Shown here piece by piece: positions 1 to 12,604 of a stretch of 64,000 nucleotides of DNA. The stretch's first letter is position 1; every line of letters starts with the position of its first letter. The DNA is from Annulohypoxylon bovei var. microspora (Eukaryota; Ascomycota; Sordariomycetes; Xylariales; Hypoxylaceae): NCBI GenBank assembly GCA_022836615.1, contig MU405274.1, positions 124,001-188,000 of the forward strand, in the 5' to 3' direction. The notes below the pieces were generated by a model. That model was given only the letters and a program-made list of their open reading frames with translations. It did not search any database and was not told the origin of the DNA. The position numbers and the translations under genes are program-made.

Positions 1-530
1 GATTACCCTCACGTCGATACGCTGCATTGGAACGAGGGCTCATCCATTGACCAGTGTTAACGTATTCGCATGGAGCCTGGCAATTGTGAGCTGGATCGGT
101 CTTATGATAGTTCCAGGGATTACGTGGCCAAAGAACCCGCTAGTATGGGCTTGCTTGATATATATTGGTACCTGTGGCCTCGCAATGGTGAGTAGATTGC
201 AATTTCCATGATTCTTGAAGGATCTAACAATAAATTTAGGAGTTTCTCCTCACGGTTGGAATATCGAGTGACACATCTTCGGCTGCTACGCTCATGATCT
301 ACTCTCAGATAGTCTGGGCTCTCATTCTGGACCGCGTCTTATTCCAAACCACCATCAATCTCTGGGCAATCTTAGGTGCCGTAACTGTTATCGGCAGCCT
401 AACTCTTGTTACCCTAAGTGGTAACGGCCAGAAGTTGGATAGTACCGCTTACACGGACATAAGGTGTGAAGACCCAGAGGCAGGCAGATTGAGTTTAGAT
501 GAAGTCCACGCCGAACAAACCAATCCATAG
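1..530 (+). CDS. EamA/DMT-type membrane transporter, 3' part only
   Basis: C-terminal part of a polytopic membrane protein; the 5' end lies outside the window. Exons are <1-187 and 240-530, separated by a 52-bp intron (GTGAGT...TTTAG, phase 0). The 157 visible residues hold about four hydrophobic helices and end in a short polar tail. The order of features (TLTSIRCIGTRAHPL, a helix, a Pro/Gly turn, two helices, then SSAATLMIYSQIVWA followed by a glycine-rich last helix) matches the second EamA repeat of fungal drug/metabolite-transporter proteins. The substrate cannot be told from the sequence; relatives include nucleotide-sugar and triose-phosphate type carriers and many orphans. It is convergent with the next gene. 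Confidence 0.8.
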
Positions 531-883
531 AAAATCAACACATTTTTTCAACCTCGATGGCCAACTTTGAGAATACAATTCCGAACACGATATTTCAAAT
601 AATTCGGAGTGATCGGATGGCTTGGGGGGAATTGTTTTGCTAACAATATTCGCTCTTTACGAGTCACTCGCTGAAACTTTTCTTGGGTAGTATATATAGG
701 CCTTAAATGAACAATTATACTGATTCTAGTTGTCGCTTGCAAAAGAAATAGGGGTAGCTTAGTCATGATATGTCTGAATAAGGTTATCTCCGATAAACTC
801 CGACCAAGGGGGAAAGGATGATTTGGATGTAGTATAATAACCCCCGGCTGGAAAAGGGTTAATGATATGGTCGGAATTCTAAC
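531..883. other. Convergent 3' intergenic region
   Basis: 353 bp between two converging stop codons. It is AT-rich with no supported ORF. It presumably carries the 3' UTRs and polyadenylation signals of both flanking genes. I see no repeat. Confidence 0.6.
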
Positions 884-3223
884 CTAGCTACTAGGTTTCC
901 TTTTCCTATAGCAATATAGAAAAGCAGGCCATTCCCGTCGTGTAGCGGCCCTGTCTTTTACCTGTAGTTTGTCGTGCAACACCTCACGAGTGATCAACTC
1001 TTTCCCACCAAGCTCCAGTCGCAACCGGGTCTTTTTTTTACCATCACTATCACCCTCGATCGTACTGCCACCAACTAGAGCGTCGATTCTGGCCAGCCGC
1101 TCCTCGTCTTTGCGCGTTACTGGGCCGAGAGGTGGTAATATGTTATCGGGTAGTGCCTTGCCGATCCGTGCAACCTCCATGGCGTCAAATGCAGGTGCCC
1201 AAGCTGGTACCGAGTAGATGAAACAGGCGACAACAGCTAGCCCGAGCGTCTGTAGGGAAATGAGGATGGTGATTGCGATCATGCTAGCCGTAGCCATGCT
1301 CGGGCGCGCCATCGCCGTGCCTGGAGAGTAGTAGATTTCGCGCGCGTCCCCAGTGACTATCTCGGCCAATGCAGTCTTGGTCAGGACAGCACGGTTAGCA
1401 AAGTACATGCTCATAATCAGGGCATACTCTGCGTAAGATGTAGTATTGAATCTGCGCACGTGGGAGCCCACGATAAACGTCAACTCATCGTCCATCTGGG
1501 TTTCATCATCCGTGTAATTCACCCTGTCCGCGACGTCACCACAATGCGACAGCGGGCCCTCGTCGTATAGAATGATACCTAGCACCTGCGAAAATGGAAT
1601 GTTGCCATGTTCGCACATGCCCGCGAAGACTTGCATCGGCGTCATACCGGTCGAGTTGTCCGTGATGAACTGGAGGAACGAGTAATTTCCGAACAATACC
1701 TCGGCTGATACCATAAGGGGGCCTGGCACCGACGCAGAATCTGCATCATAAAAGTCATTGAAAGGATATCCTATCGATCTCTCCCCTGGCAAGAACATAG
1801 TTCCATTAGTAAACGCCGAGGATGGATCCCTTGAAATAATACGTCAGTCTGGGTAGTACTATACATTCAGAGAGAAGGGATAAGGGTTACTCTTCTGTGG
1901 GACGTACATAGCCCGTTGTTCCTCTCCGGAAGTCGTTAGAATTCGTCTCTATATCGGCAGGGCCAGGCCATTTACTTAGCAGGGGTCCATATACATAATT
2001 ATTCTGCTCATTTCCGAGTTCAAAGTACCCCCTAGAGGTTGAGGCAGTGCAATGTATGGTGAAGTTGTCCCCCGGAGCACGGGTAAAATTATTCATAGGT
2101 GTTTCCTGGTGGATATATAGGTCCTCTGTGATATCCTGCCGGTTGCGGCTGGGTGTAAACGGAAACAGAGTCGCGTTTCCTGGCACACAGACATCTAGTT
2201 TGAGCCCCAAGCGCTCGAAGTGTATCTCAAAGGGTCGCACGCCTGGACAGGGGGACGGAAAGCCAGACTGTGGGATGTGCTCACAGTGTACCGATGAGTT
2301 CAGCCGCAAGGCATGTTCACGCAACACGCCCGTGTTAGTTCCGCTTTCAAGGGCCGATACAAAGAAGCTATCGGGGTCAAAGGATCCTTCCGGATCATAA
2401 TACGCGAACATCCGCTTGTACGTCGACTTTTCATAGCCTTCATATCCACCACTTAGGTCTGGGCTGACGGGCCAAAGATTTGGTTGAGCTTCCAGATCTG
2501 ATACAGTAACTAGCTGACCCAAAACATCGTGAAGGATAAGATCGCGTTGTAGACGGGGCATATCGGCCGGCTCTGGATCATAGGCAACGATCGCCCGTCC
2601 GTGTTGAGATCCTGTATCTAATGCAATGACAAAACCTAACATATGTTGAATAGGCATTGGCTCCTTGTAGCAACCGCCGATCGGTAGGTCGAGGCACGAC
2701 ATTGCTGTAATTGAATCGAACGTGACTAGAACTGACATCAGGGGCTGTAGGGCGCTACCTAGGCAATGTTAGTAAAAGCCTCGGTAACAGACAATAGAGT
2801 CAAACCTAGAATGACGAGGAGCGCGGCTAAGAATAAGAAAGGGCTGCATCTGCCACGGAAGCCGGCGCTTAAAAGTAGGAAGTAGTTGGACCACCCTTTA
2901 TCGGCAAGTGCAAATAGCTGCTGCACATTAAGTTTCTGATCACGTTGGCGCCGCATTGCATAGACGATGGCGGCATGAGCCAGCAGCGCCGAGATTATTG
3001 GGACCGCTAGCACGGCGTTGGTGGTCTTTAGAAACTCTGCTATTAAAACGCCTACAACATTGCTCTTGTAGTGAGCACCCGTCTGGTCGTAATAAGAGGA
3101 ACTCCCTAATGGTCGCTTCGTCATGATGCATATGAGCACCCAAGGCACGATCAAGGTCGGCAGGTATATTACCAGCAGGAAGATTGGTGTTTTCCGGTAC
3201 CGCAATGTGGGTTCTTCCTTCAT
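884..3223 (-). CDS. Fungal multi-pass membrane protein with large glycosylated loop, unknown function
   Basis: Three exons (3223-2806, 2758-1891, 1829-884) give 743 residues. Introns are 47 bp (GTTTGA...ACTAAC...CCTAG) and 61 bp (GTAACC...CTGAC...CAAG). Phases agree at both junctions, and the first join restores a hydrophobic segment (LAALLVILG|SALQPLMSV). Hydrophobic helices are near residues 12-35, 56-90 and 122-148. Then follows a polar domain of about 430 residues with many N-x-S/T sites and several cysteines. One more helix (about residue 610) precedes a basic cytoplasmic tail. This topology recurs in a lineage-expanded family of fungal hypothetical proteins; I know no assigned function. 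The start at 3223 was chosen because the first helix follows it closely. Confidence 0.75.
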
Positions 3224-4635
3224 CGTGAGTTAGAGACTTGAAGACTTTTCCTACAATCTAATGAGTACAAATTTGACTTGTCAGACTGTGCGTTGGCGAT
3301 GATAATATTGGGGCAAGTTCTGGAGCTCGATGAGGATGCCATTTTTGATAGTACAATTCGAAGGGCTGAACTTGGTAATCGTATTTATCGAAGATACTAC
3401 TCATAGCAATATGCCTTATGGTTCTATCGGATGTTGGTAACCCGGACGCCATCCAGGAATGCGCCAGGTGCACGGCGCAGCAAGGACTTGTGACGCGCCC
3501 TTTCTTTAGCTTTATGTATTGTGAAGCCACGCTACACCGAGCTTTCCTGGCAGCCTAGTTATAGGAATTGGTGAAACGTAGTAATAGTAGGTACACAAAG
3601 CTTTGGAAAATAGGACCTAATGACGCTAGTTTAGCTGATCATATCAATTGGTTTTGATATCGTGTCAATCTTTGAAGCATCGTATCTGATTTTGTAAAGT
3701 TGTTGTCTTGCGTCAATCGTCCAAAGGAATACTGAAATGCCCACGACTATTCCGTATGGCTGGTAAAGGGGTCCATGATAGCATTGTGGCGGCCTATTTG
3801 TACAACTGTCCCAAAAAGAAAAGAATAGAAAACGAGTTGAATTTTGGAAAATAGATGTGGCTATGCCTGATATAGTAGTAGGTATACAGCCGCATAGGAA
3901 ATTACATCTTGAATCGGGCGATGGGATTCAGCCACCAGAGTCGGGGACGGCGCTCCTTACGCCGGCGCTGTATTATTTCTTAGGCCTCGCACTTGAGCTA
4001 CTCCGCTTGCTCCGATCGCAGTGACAGATAATATGGAGTTGAGTACACGTTTTATAAACGGATTACTTTTTATCCCAATTCTTTTCCGTCGAAGGCGAGC
4101 AGTGTAACAACCACTGAAATTTCTTATTGGGTTACTAAAACGAGGACCGTGAGACAAATCCATATCTACAATCTCGCACAACTTTTCCCTCTTAAACCAA
4201 AGTAATTGAATAAATTAGAGCCCCTAGAACTAGAATAACCTGTCTTATTTTACATATCAATGTTATGCAGCTGCAGATGCGGGAGGCAAAACGTGCGGGG
4301 TTAGAAATAAGCGAGCCCCGCCCCGTCGTCGGTTCGGGCCTGGAGATAGTAAGGGAAGGAAGGCGTGATTCGGAGCACTGCCCGACATTCGGAAACGTAC
4401 CGTAGCTACTTATGTATACCTAGGTAAGTTTCTGTCCGTATATTGTTATTTAGACAACAACTTCTGAAGATTCTCATATTCATATTTGAAATAGTTCTAT
4501 CTCGTCCAATTTACAATGCTAAGTAGATAAGCCAAGTTTTATAATACCCCTTTTGCCTAGAGCATTATAAACCGTACCCCTAGAGGTTACCCCAGACTAC
4601 CTAGCTATTTTTGTTCCCTAACTTCAATAGTTAAT
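3224..4635. other. Intergenic region upstream of the membrane protein gene
   Basis: 1.4 kb, mostly AT-rich with no convincing coding sequence. It contains a local GC-rich island (about 4280-4400) with a 6-bp stem (GCGGGG at 4295 pairing with CCCCGC at 4316) and one TACCTAGGTA palindrome at 4417-4426. Confidence 0.5.
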
Positions 4636-5694
4636 TTATTTCTTTTCTAAGTTGACGCTGTTGCAGACGTCACCAAAAACTTCCAGCGCGTGCCCAAGAT
4701 AATCCCGTACCGTCTTCACACGAACCGTCATATCTTGACCTAGGGGTAGAAGCCGTTCAGCTTCGTGCCCCTTGCCAACACCTTCACCGACAACAACATC
4801 GTATAAGGCCTTCATAGCTTTGTCCTTGTCACCGTTTGGCTTCAAACTGCCGCTAGATAGGATCTGAATCATTTTCTCCGCCACCGACCCCTTATAGGCA
4901 TCGGGGAGAGGGGCTTTGCCAACAATAGTGGTGTCGCAAAAGCTTGTATTAAAGGTACCCAGAGTGACTGTCAGAGTACGAATGCCGAATGGTGCAATTT
5001 CCTTAGCGAGAACCTTGGATATTCCTAAACAACCGTCGTCAGTATGAGAATATGCGACGTATAAGAAGATATACCATCGAGGGCGGCCTTGGCTCCAGCA
5101 TAACCACCCATGCTGTCCATTCCTTCAAGGCCAGCACCACTGCTTATGTTTACGACGACACCGTATTTTCGCTTTCGCATGTGAGGCAAGACAGCACGGA
5201 TGAGCCTCAGGGGACCGAAGTACAGAGTGTCCATGAGCGCCCGCATTTCCTCTTCGGCGAGGGTTTCCACCGGGCCATAAATGGAGTATCCGGCGTTATT
5301 TACCAAGACATCGATCGCATCTCCTGATGCTTCCAGAGACTCGCTGCAATATACTAAGTTAGTAATTACACTTTGTCAAGTTACTCAAAATTATATCCTA
5401 AGACCTTCTTTGAGAAAGGGGGTGTGGGTTAGGAGACAAGAACAAAACTTTAAAATCTATCTACATGAGCTTTCCGCTATCTTGATCATCCACATCGAGC
5501 TTGAGCCACTTGCTGCCGTTTCCGTGGGCGTTGACCTCGGCTACGAAATCCGAGTTACGGGAAAGGTTGCGCGAAGTTGCGATCAACTTATGGCCACTAG
5601 CGAGAACGAGACGAGCCAAAGATTCGCCGAAGCCTGAGGAGGCTCCGGTGATGAGCCAGGTGAGAGGACGATTTGGCTTAGTGAAGGTGGCCAT
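4636..5694 (-). CDS. Short-chain dehydrogenase/reductase (classical SDR)
   Basis: Three exons (5694-5465, 5343-5075, 5024-4636) give 295 residues. Introns are 121 and 50 bp with branch sites ACTAAC and ACTGAC; phases 2 and 1 match. The NAD(P)-binding motif TGASSGFG is at residues 16-23, NNAG near 92-95, catalytic Ser near 144, and the YxxxK pair at Tyr158 and Lys162. All key residues of a classical Rossmann-fold SDR are therefore present. The substrate is unknown; the family acts on steroids, sugars, polyketides and many others. Length is normal and no targeting signal is seen. The gene is divergent from the PPR gene across a 1.4-kb spacer. Confidence 0.9.
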
Positions 5695-7126
5695 TGTAAA
5701 TGTGATTAATTCGGGCTATGCTGTTCGTAATGCAAGTTCTGAGTAGAAATTGAAACTTGGTACTATATGATCAAGTTAAGAAGAACTCAAGAGGAGTACG
5801 CTGGGAGACAGGAAGTTAGATACCTATATACCTACATAGGTGTTGAAGTGTTACTCTATGTGTAACAAGCACTGGGCCTTAACTCCAGCCCTCGCGCCTT
5901 CAGTGGAGGCGAAACTGATCAGTGGTATGTATAAGGTAGGTATATTTACTGGACTTAAAGTTAAGTCCGGATTCGTCTTCAAGCGCGGGTTAAAATCAAC
6001 TATCATATCCTTATAATTAGAAGCAACGAGAATAGTTGTCTTATCCCGCTCTATATAACATATAGTAGGAGGATTATACGATCAAACGCTACACTGATGC
6101 ATATTCAAGGAATTGTGTGATTCATTTATCTGTTAGATCGCATGTTCAGTTTCAGGTTCCCCTAAGTAGGGAGACGGTAGAAATTAGAGCTCTAAATCAT
6201 ACATTGCTCCGAGAACAATAGCCTCGTTAATTACCTAGATAAGTAGGTCCCTTTAACTACCATTAAGAGCGATAAGTCTAATTCGTATTTGTCGTTGTTG
6301 ACATTTGGGGGGGGGGTTGTTAGAAAAAGGGGTGTGATAGAGTATTAATCTACAGCCGCTTCTTGAAATCCGAAAAATGAGAGAAGCCCTTTTTATCAAC
6401 CCGATACTTGAGAGCGCCGTTATTTTCTGTATGGCATAGTGCATCAATATATTGTCAAGGATTTATTGATTTAGTTAGGCCATTTTATGTAACTCGAATT
6501 GTTGTAGATATAGCTGCTAACATTTCTTATCAGTTACAATGTGACCCCGCTTGCTGTTGAGCTTGAAGTCAAGACAACTGGGTAGGTAATACGAAGTAGG
6601 CCACAGTAAAATCTGCAAATGGTATCAAATTCGGTAGAGATAATAAATATATGTTAATATCATTTAACCTGCTAGGATGGGGAGTGAGATGATAGCATTT
6701 TCTCTTGGTTCCATGTTGAGGTTGAATGCACGAAGTAGTAGGAGAGTTGAGAATGAGAATAAGAACAATTAAAAGCTCCATAAAAGGATAGGATAACAGC
6801 TGGCAAGATAAGATTCTCAGTCACCCAGTTGTTCGACAGTTGTAACGGGATTATCGGAGATCGACCCACTTTTAGGTACCGGTCCGCCACACTTTATGGT
6901 AGGCGTTATCGCTAATTGTGAATGACGCGCGGGAGCTTCTATCAATTTTTTAAAAGCTTCACATCGCATATGTCATACCTATATCCTCCACCCCTCCGTC
7001 TTTCTGATGAGGCTGTCAACAGTTCTAGCCATGCACAGGCGAGTCAACATATGGAGTCATAATGCCGACTATATTACATGCTAATAGTCAATTAGTAGAC
7101 TGATTCACATAGTCTAATTCCCCATT
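5695..7126. other. Divergent intergenic region
   Basis: 1.4 kb AT-rich spacer between the SDR gene (minus) and the PPR gene (plus), so both promoters should lie here. A run of ten G residues occurs near 6305-6315. No coding sequence or repeat family was recognised. Confidence 0.5.
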
Positions 7127-9569
7127 ATGCGGCCGCAATTGACCCGCCATGTCTTGCGACGCCTTCTTGCGAGAGAGGCATTCCGACCCCACCGATCCAC
7201 CTTCATCCTGCCTCGCCCGACATTCCGTGTATATCCTGTAGGATCGAGGGTTGTGAGGACTATTCAGAAAAGGACCTTTATCCAGGACTACTTCCAAAAG
7301 TCCCCAAGGGCATTGAAGCAACTTGAGACCGAGCCAGGATATGCGATTCTACTCAGATACCATGCTTCCGAAAACATCGGTGTCCAAGATAGTAGACGAC
7401 CTCCTGCACCCGATGAGCTCATTAAAGCATGGCGGGAGTTTTTTGCATATAAGACCAAGTACGGCCGAGTAGTCAACTCTACACAGGCCTTGTCTGCTCA
7501 TCGAGTACTGCTGCACCTCTGTAGTTCGGCTATCAATCGAGACGCACGTCTATCTGAAGACGACCTTCGAAATGCTAGGGATTGTATACTTAAACCTCCG
7601 AGAGATCATTTCACGCATCATGTCGATTTTTCAAAAGAAATATACAACGAGTTAAAGAAACGAGGCGTACACCAGTCAAGGGATTTCAATGTGTTATTAA
7701 CTGCTTTGTCGCAGTATGGGAAGGCGCTTGAAGCTAAGGACCTGGTTTTGGAGTACTATCATACCATGCGGGACAAGGAAAATCTTGAGGATAGACTGAA
7801 ACACTTCATGCCTGTTATCCGAGGCCTTGCAAAGGAAGGTCATCAACCGGAGCTTTTGGATCTTGTTTCAAAGGCAAAGGATGCTGGTGTCGAATACGAT
7901 CCAGCACTTCACGGTGTCATGACCTCCTTTTTTGCGCAGAAAAACAATGTTGGGGAAACAAAACACTGGTTCAACAAACCAATCAAGAAGGACCGTCCTC
8001 CAGCTCCTACAACGTACTACGATGTACTCCAGTTTGCCCTTCGCAATGGCCAGGAAGAATGGGCTATGGGCATCTACCAGAATCTCATTACCCAGCTAGA
8101 ATCTGGTACATGGCAGAACAACAAACCTAGTTGGGATACCTCTTTTCAGTGGGCAATTTTATTGCTTAAGAAGGGGATGGATCATATTGAGCATATGCTT
8201 AAAGTCGCACGCGACTACAACCAAGACAAGCCTAATTCTCAGCCCAATATAGGGACGATTAATAGTCTCGTCAAGATCGCCACTGACAAGAATGACCCAT
8301 ATATGGCCGAACGTTTCATCACATTAGCAAAGAAACTCGGGCTCGAACCAAACTATAAAACATATATGCTCCAGCTGGAGTATCGTATACGCGCGAATGA
8401 TCTCGACGGCGCATTCGCTGCTTACCAATCCCTCGAGGACCTAGATGTGACGACTAAAGATCAAGAGTTTGCCGTCTTGAACTCTCTCATTCGTGCCTTA
8501 TGCGCCGCACCAAATCCGGTCTATGAGCGGGTTCTTGATGTCACCAGCTACCTCGAGCAACGGCTCGTGACACTGGAACCCGAAACAGTTGTGTCTATCT
8601 GCATGGCCTTTCTTAAAAATGACGAGACCTACGAAGTGATAGACACGCTGTCACTCCACACTACATACTATAGCGTCGTCGAGCGCACTATGGTCCAAGA
8701 GGCCTTCGTTAAGTACTGCTTGGATAAGAATAATAGCACGGCCCGAGTCTGGGACGCATATTCCTTGCTACGCCAATTCTTCCCCGAGATGGCGCCTGAA
8801 TATCGAGTGCAGATCATGGATGCGCTTTTTGACAGACGTCGCGCAGACATGGCAGCACATACATTCGGGCATATGCGCGCAATCGGGAACCCGCGCCTTA
8901 GGCCTACCTTAGATACTTATGTCCGCTTCTTCGAGGGCATCGGCAAGTGCCCTGACGAGGAGAGTATGAGAACGGTCCACAATATGCTGAAGATGGACAC
9001 GATAATTCAACCTAACACCCTCCTATATAACGCGTTGATGATCGCGCATGTATCATGTGGCTTACCGTACCGGTCTCTCGATATTTGGAAAGAGATCACT
9101 ACGTCCCCGGAAGGACCGTCGTATGCCTCCCTTGAAATTGTGCTTAGGGCTCACGAGATCACCCCCGACGGTGACGGGCTTGCGGATGAGCTCTGGGAGA
9201 AAATGAATAGGATGGAGATCGAAATACCTAAGCACGTCTACATAGCGTACGTGGTGACGATGGCGGCGCATAGCCACCTCACAAAGGCAAAGGAGTTCTT
9301 GGAGGATATGGAAAACGCGGTTGGGAAGCAGCCGGATCCCTTCGAGTGAGTATTCCAAGCAAGATGGCAGGGGGGTTCGTTACTAACATCTCTCTAGCCT
9401 CGGCCACTTGTACAACGTGTTACCTTCACGAGAGATGAAAGGCGAGTTCGAGTCGTGGGCAGATGAAGAATACCCACAAGCGTGGAAGGCACTAAAAGCG
9501 AAGTACGCCAGGAAACAAGACAAGGATGGTCTAATGATATTCAAGCTCCGTCGGCCGTGGAAGGCATGA
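7127..9569 (+). CDS. Mitochondrial PPR-type protein, CIA84-like
   Basis: Two exons (7127-9345 and 9398-9569; 52-bp intron with TACTAAC branch site and CTCTAG acceptor, phase 2) give 796 residues. The first 45 residues are rich in Arg and lack acidic residues, as in a mitochondrial presequence. The rest is a long alpha-helical array with weak pentatricopeptide-type repeats. An early KRTF...TEPGYAILLRY segment and a tail with HLYNVLP...EYPQAW resemble fungal complex I intermediate-associated protein 84, which binds an assembly intermediate of the membrane arm of NADH dehydrogenase. The PPR-like nature is fairly sure; the CIA84 identity is an inference from length and local motifs. The 3' end faces another mitochondrial gene (RSM18) 127 bp away. 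Confidence 0.75.
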
Positions 9570-9696
9570 TTTGATGTGAATGAATTGATCTTGTACAGCA
9601 CTATTCATACATCTAAATACTTCTTGCCAGTCTCTCTGTATATAGGTGGTATAAAAAAGAGGACACCAAGCCGTTGTACAACGAACCACCCAGCAC

Positions 9697-10552
9697 TTAT
9701 CTCATGTCTCGCTTCGTGGAGACGTTCTGTTCGTAGAATTTAGAGGTTTCGCGAACCAAAAGCTCGGGGTGCTTGTGTACACTGGGATGGAGGCCCAGGC
9801 CGATGGCGCGCCGTATCGCCTTAGCTAGCTTTCTCTGGTTGGCCGGGCGTAGACCCGTCTCTACCGACCTCCTTATCCGGCCGTGGGGCGTGATGAACTC
9901 CGAGATGACGGAGAAGTTCTGCCGAAGCGATATGTTAGCAGCCGCACAAGAAAGATCCACGTAGATGCGAGAGGCGACTCCCGTCCCTCCCATCCTTCCT
10001 TCCTTCCTACCCCTCATCCCCGGTTAAAAACTTACGCGGTACATGTCCAGGGGGCTCAGGCCGAGCATGTCGACGAGGTCCTTCTTGCGGTTGGAGTTGC
10101 GGCGCCACTTGCTCATCTCGGCGGGGCTGATGTCGTGGGGGGCGTAGACGTCGCCGGTCTTCCAGCGGCGGGTCATCTGGCGCGCGTACTCGTCGTTCTG
10201 GTTCTTCTGCCGCAGCTCCTCGTCGATGCTGCGCGCCCGCTGCCGCGTCCCCCTCATGTTGTCGTAGATGTCCTCGAAGATGCCCGCCGCCACCTGCGTC
10301 GAGTCCGCCGAGGAGGCGGCGCGCGGCCGCTGGTCCATGTCGAGAAGTTGCGAGGCGGCCGAGCCGACGTTGGGGCGTACTGGATGGGGGGCGTTAGAGC
10401 GCCGCTGTGGTCTTTTAAGGTTGGGAGGGGGTGGTGGTGGCTAGGGACTTACGGGCTTGGGAGGGGTGGGTTGTGGATATGCTGGCGATTTGTGGTCGGA
10501 AGAAGGTAGAGGGTTGCCGAAGGGCGCGTAGGATGGGTATTCGGGGAGGCAT
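9697..10552 (-). CDS. RSM18: Mitochondrial small-subunit ribosomal protein bS18m
   Basis: Three exons (10552-10453, 10379-10036, 9918-9697) give 221 residues. Introns are 73 and 117 bp with GTAAGT donors; the second has a GCTAAC branch site. The first exon encodes an Arg/Ser/Thr-rich mitochondrial targeting sequence. The mature part carries the S18 signature: GDVYAPHDISPAEMSKWRR, then LGLSPLDMYR joined to NFSVISEFITPHGRIRRS, then TGLRPANQRKLAKAIRRAIG and GLHPSVHKHPELL. It is an rRNA-binding component of the mitoribosome platform. The gene is divergent from IMP3, with 336 bp between start codons. Confidence 0.92.
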
Positions 10553-10888
10553 CTTGGGCGATTGGCGTGTTTCTCAATTGATGCTGGCGGATTTAATAGC
10601 ACTCCTGTCGAACGTGCGATTCGATGATTTGATGCTAGGAATTGGCGCCAGAAATTTGGACGGGGAAATAATTGTTCCAGTGCAAGCTCCCGCTGTGGAT
10701 CCACACCCCGCAGGGTTTTCAGGGTTGCATGTGGCTGCAGGGGTTAAGCTCTTATCGGATCCTTTAAGAATGGGGCATTGGAATCTAAGATTTCGATAAG
10801 AAAAATAAAAAGTTCAGCCTCATCTTGAGCACTTCTCTTTCATATCAACCAAACACAGTAAAACACTTCGGATCAACAAGTAGACATC
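10553..10888. promoter_or_regulatory. Shared bidirectional promoter of RSM18 and IMP3
   Basis: Only 336 bp separate the two divergent start codons, so both core promoters must lie here or overlap. No ORF on either strand is supported beyond shadow frames. No TATA box is obvious. Confidence 0.6.
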
Positions 10889-11574
10889 ATGGTCCGACAG
10901 CTCAAGCATCACGAGCAACGCTTGCTCCGCAAGACAGACTTCATCACATGGAAGCAAGATAACAACCACAGAGATGTTCGTAGCATCCTATCTTCCATTT
11001 GATTAAGATCGTTACTGACTCTTTATGCGCTCGTGATAGGCGGCTGTTATACGGCGATACATGATCCAGAAACCCGAAGATTATCACAGATACAACAGAA
11101 TATGCGGTGTACGTATTTGCATTTATAGTGCCTAATTGAATAGCACTTGAAGAAGACGAGAACTGACTTTGAAAATAGTCCCTGCGCCAACTAGCACATC
11201 GCCTCAGCTTGCTCCCTCCCGAAAGCCCCGCCAGAAGGAAACACGAGGAGCTTCTCCTCAATAAGCTCTACGATATGGGGATCCTGTCATCAGCCTCCAA
11301 ACTATCCAACGTCGAGAACGGTGTCACGGTATCTGCGATGGCACGAAGGAGATTGCCAGTAGTCATGACCCGACTACGAATGGCCGAGACAGTTCAGGCG
11401 GCTACGAAGCTGATCGAACAGGGACACGTACGAGTAGGTGTCGAGACCATCACAGACCCTGCATTTTTCGTCACGAGAAACTTGGAGGACTTTGTGACCT
11501 GGGCCGTCGGCAGCAAGATCAAGCGGAACATCATGAAGTACCGCGATAAGTTGGACGATTTCGAGCTGCTATAA
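10889..11574 (+). CDS. IMP3: U3 small nucleolar ribonucleoprotein IMP3 (S4-like)
   Basis: Three exons (10889-10975, 11040-11108, 11179-11574) give 183 residues, the same length as yeast Imp3. Both introns are phase 0 (64 and 70 bp). The protein starts MVRQLKHHEQRLLRK, runs through DYHRYNRICGSLRQLAHRLSLLP, and ends with an S4-type RNA-binding segment (RRLPVVMTRLRMAETVQAA, then a HVRVG loop). Imp3 bridges U3 snoRNA and the 5' external transcribed spacer of pre-rRNA in the nucleolar SSU processome. The first donor (GTTCGT) is slightly atypical, but the phase and the HRD|AAVIRRY join agree with the family. Confidence 0.95.
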
Positions 11575-12604
11575 TATGGTGCAAGGGCTGGCGGCTACTT
11601 GACCTCCGATCCGAGGATCATAAGTGTTGATTTGGTTCATAGCATGGCGTTTGAGGATATGATAAAAACACACTATGCGGTGATTTGGCTTTGCCAATTA
11701 GCTATGGCACGTCTTCGCTAAAAATTTATGGTACGATGATTACATTCAGTGATATGTAAGAATGACAATGCTAAATCAGACTACAATTAGATGGATGCCT
11801 AGACTAATTAACTATACAACCTTGGAAGACTAACATAAGGCGTGAAATAGTGATACTAAGGGATATCCTATGCTTAAGGTTGCCATTGATACAATTGGTA
11901 TGGTACCTCAGGTACCTAGGTACTTGATGCAATACAATTGATTCGGGCTGTCAAATTGTGTCACTAACGCGGGCAAACGATGTACTCACCCGTAACCACC
12001 GCCAACCACGATCAGGCCGGTAGAAACCACGACACCGCCCAGACCGCCCTAGGCAAGGTTATAAATGCGCAGCTCGTCGGCGGCCAAGGTCCAATTTCTT
12101 TCTTTCTTTCTTTTCTCTTTCTCCCCATACCCCCCTTGGCAATTTTGGAAATGATACCCAGCCATAGTAGCAACACATGGGACACGGGTTAAAATGGGTT
12201 GCTCAATTTTTAGGTCGTTTGCACACACACATTCAGCGGAATTTTTTGGAAACCAGCTCACCCTCGAGGTGAATCTTTATTCTTTTTCATTGAATTCCCA
12301 GCCTGGTGCTGCGATTCGAGGAAGGGTGTTCACCATTGCTACTACTGCGGTATTCGACGACGCGCTGTACGTATAGATCACGTGATATCATGCACGTGGT
12401 TGCGCTTTCTTTTCGCGACCCCAATCTATGCTGTCTCAGCTATTCTTTTAGGTGCCATCACGTCATAGCAGCGCGTCCCCGATCCATTAACTCAATTGTA
12501 TATACATTTCTATACAAATGGACGCGAACCTCGACATGATTTGGATAGTCTCACATTTTTTACCCTGTAATATGTCCCAGGTACCTAGGACCTAGGTAAT
12601 AGAT
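11575..12604. other. Intergenic region between IMP3 and the SNF2 gene
   Basis: 1.03 kb with no supported gene. It holds a TTTC-rich pyrimidine tract (about 12096-12123), one TACCTAGGTA palindrome (11913-11922) and a second cluster of CCTAGG motifs just before the SNF2 start (12582-12598). Confidence 0.5.
12096..12123 (+). repeat. TTTC simple repeat / pyrimidine tract
   Basis: Tandem TTTC units followed by CT-rich sequence. In fungi such tracts often sit in promoters; here it is about 480 bp upstream of the SNF2 gene. Confidence 0.7.
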
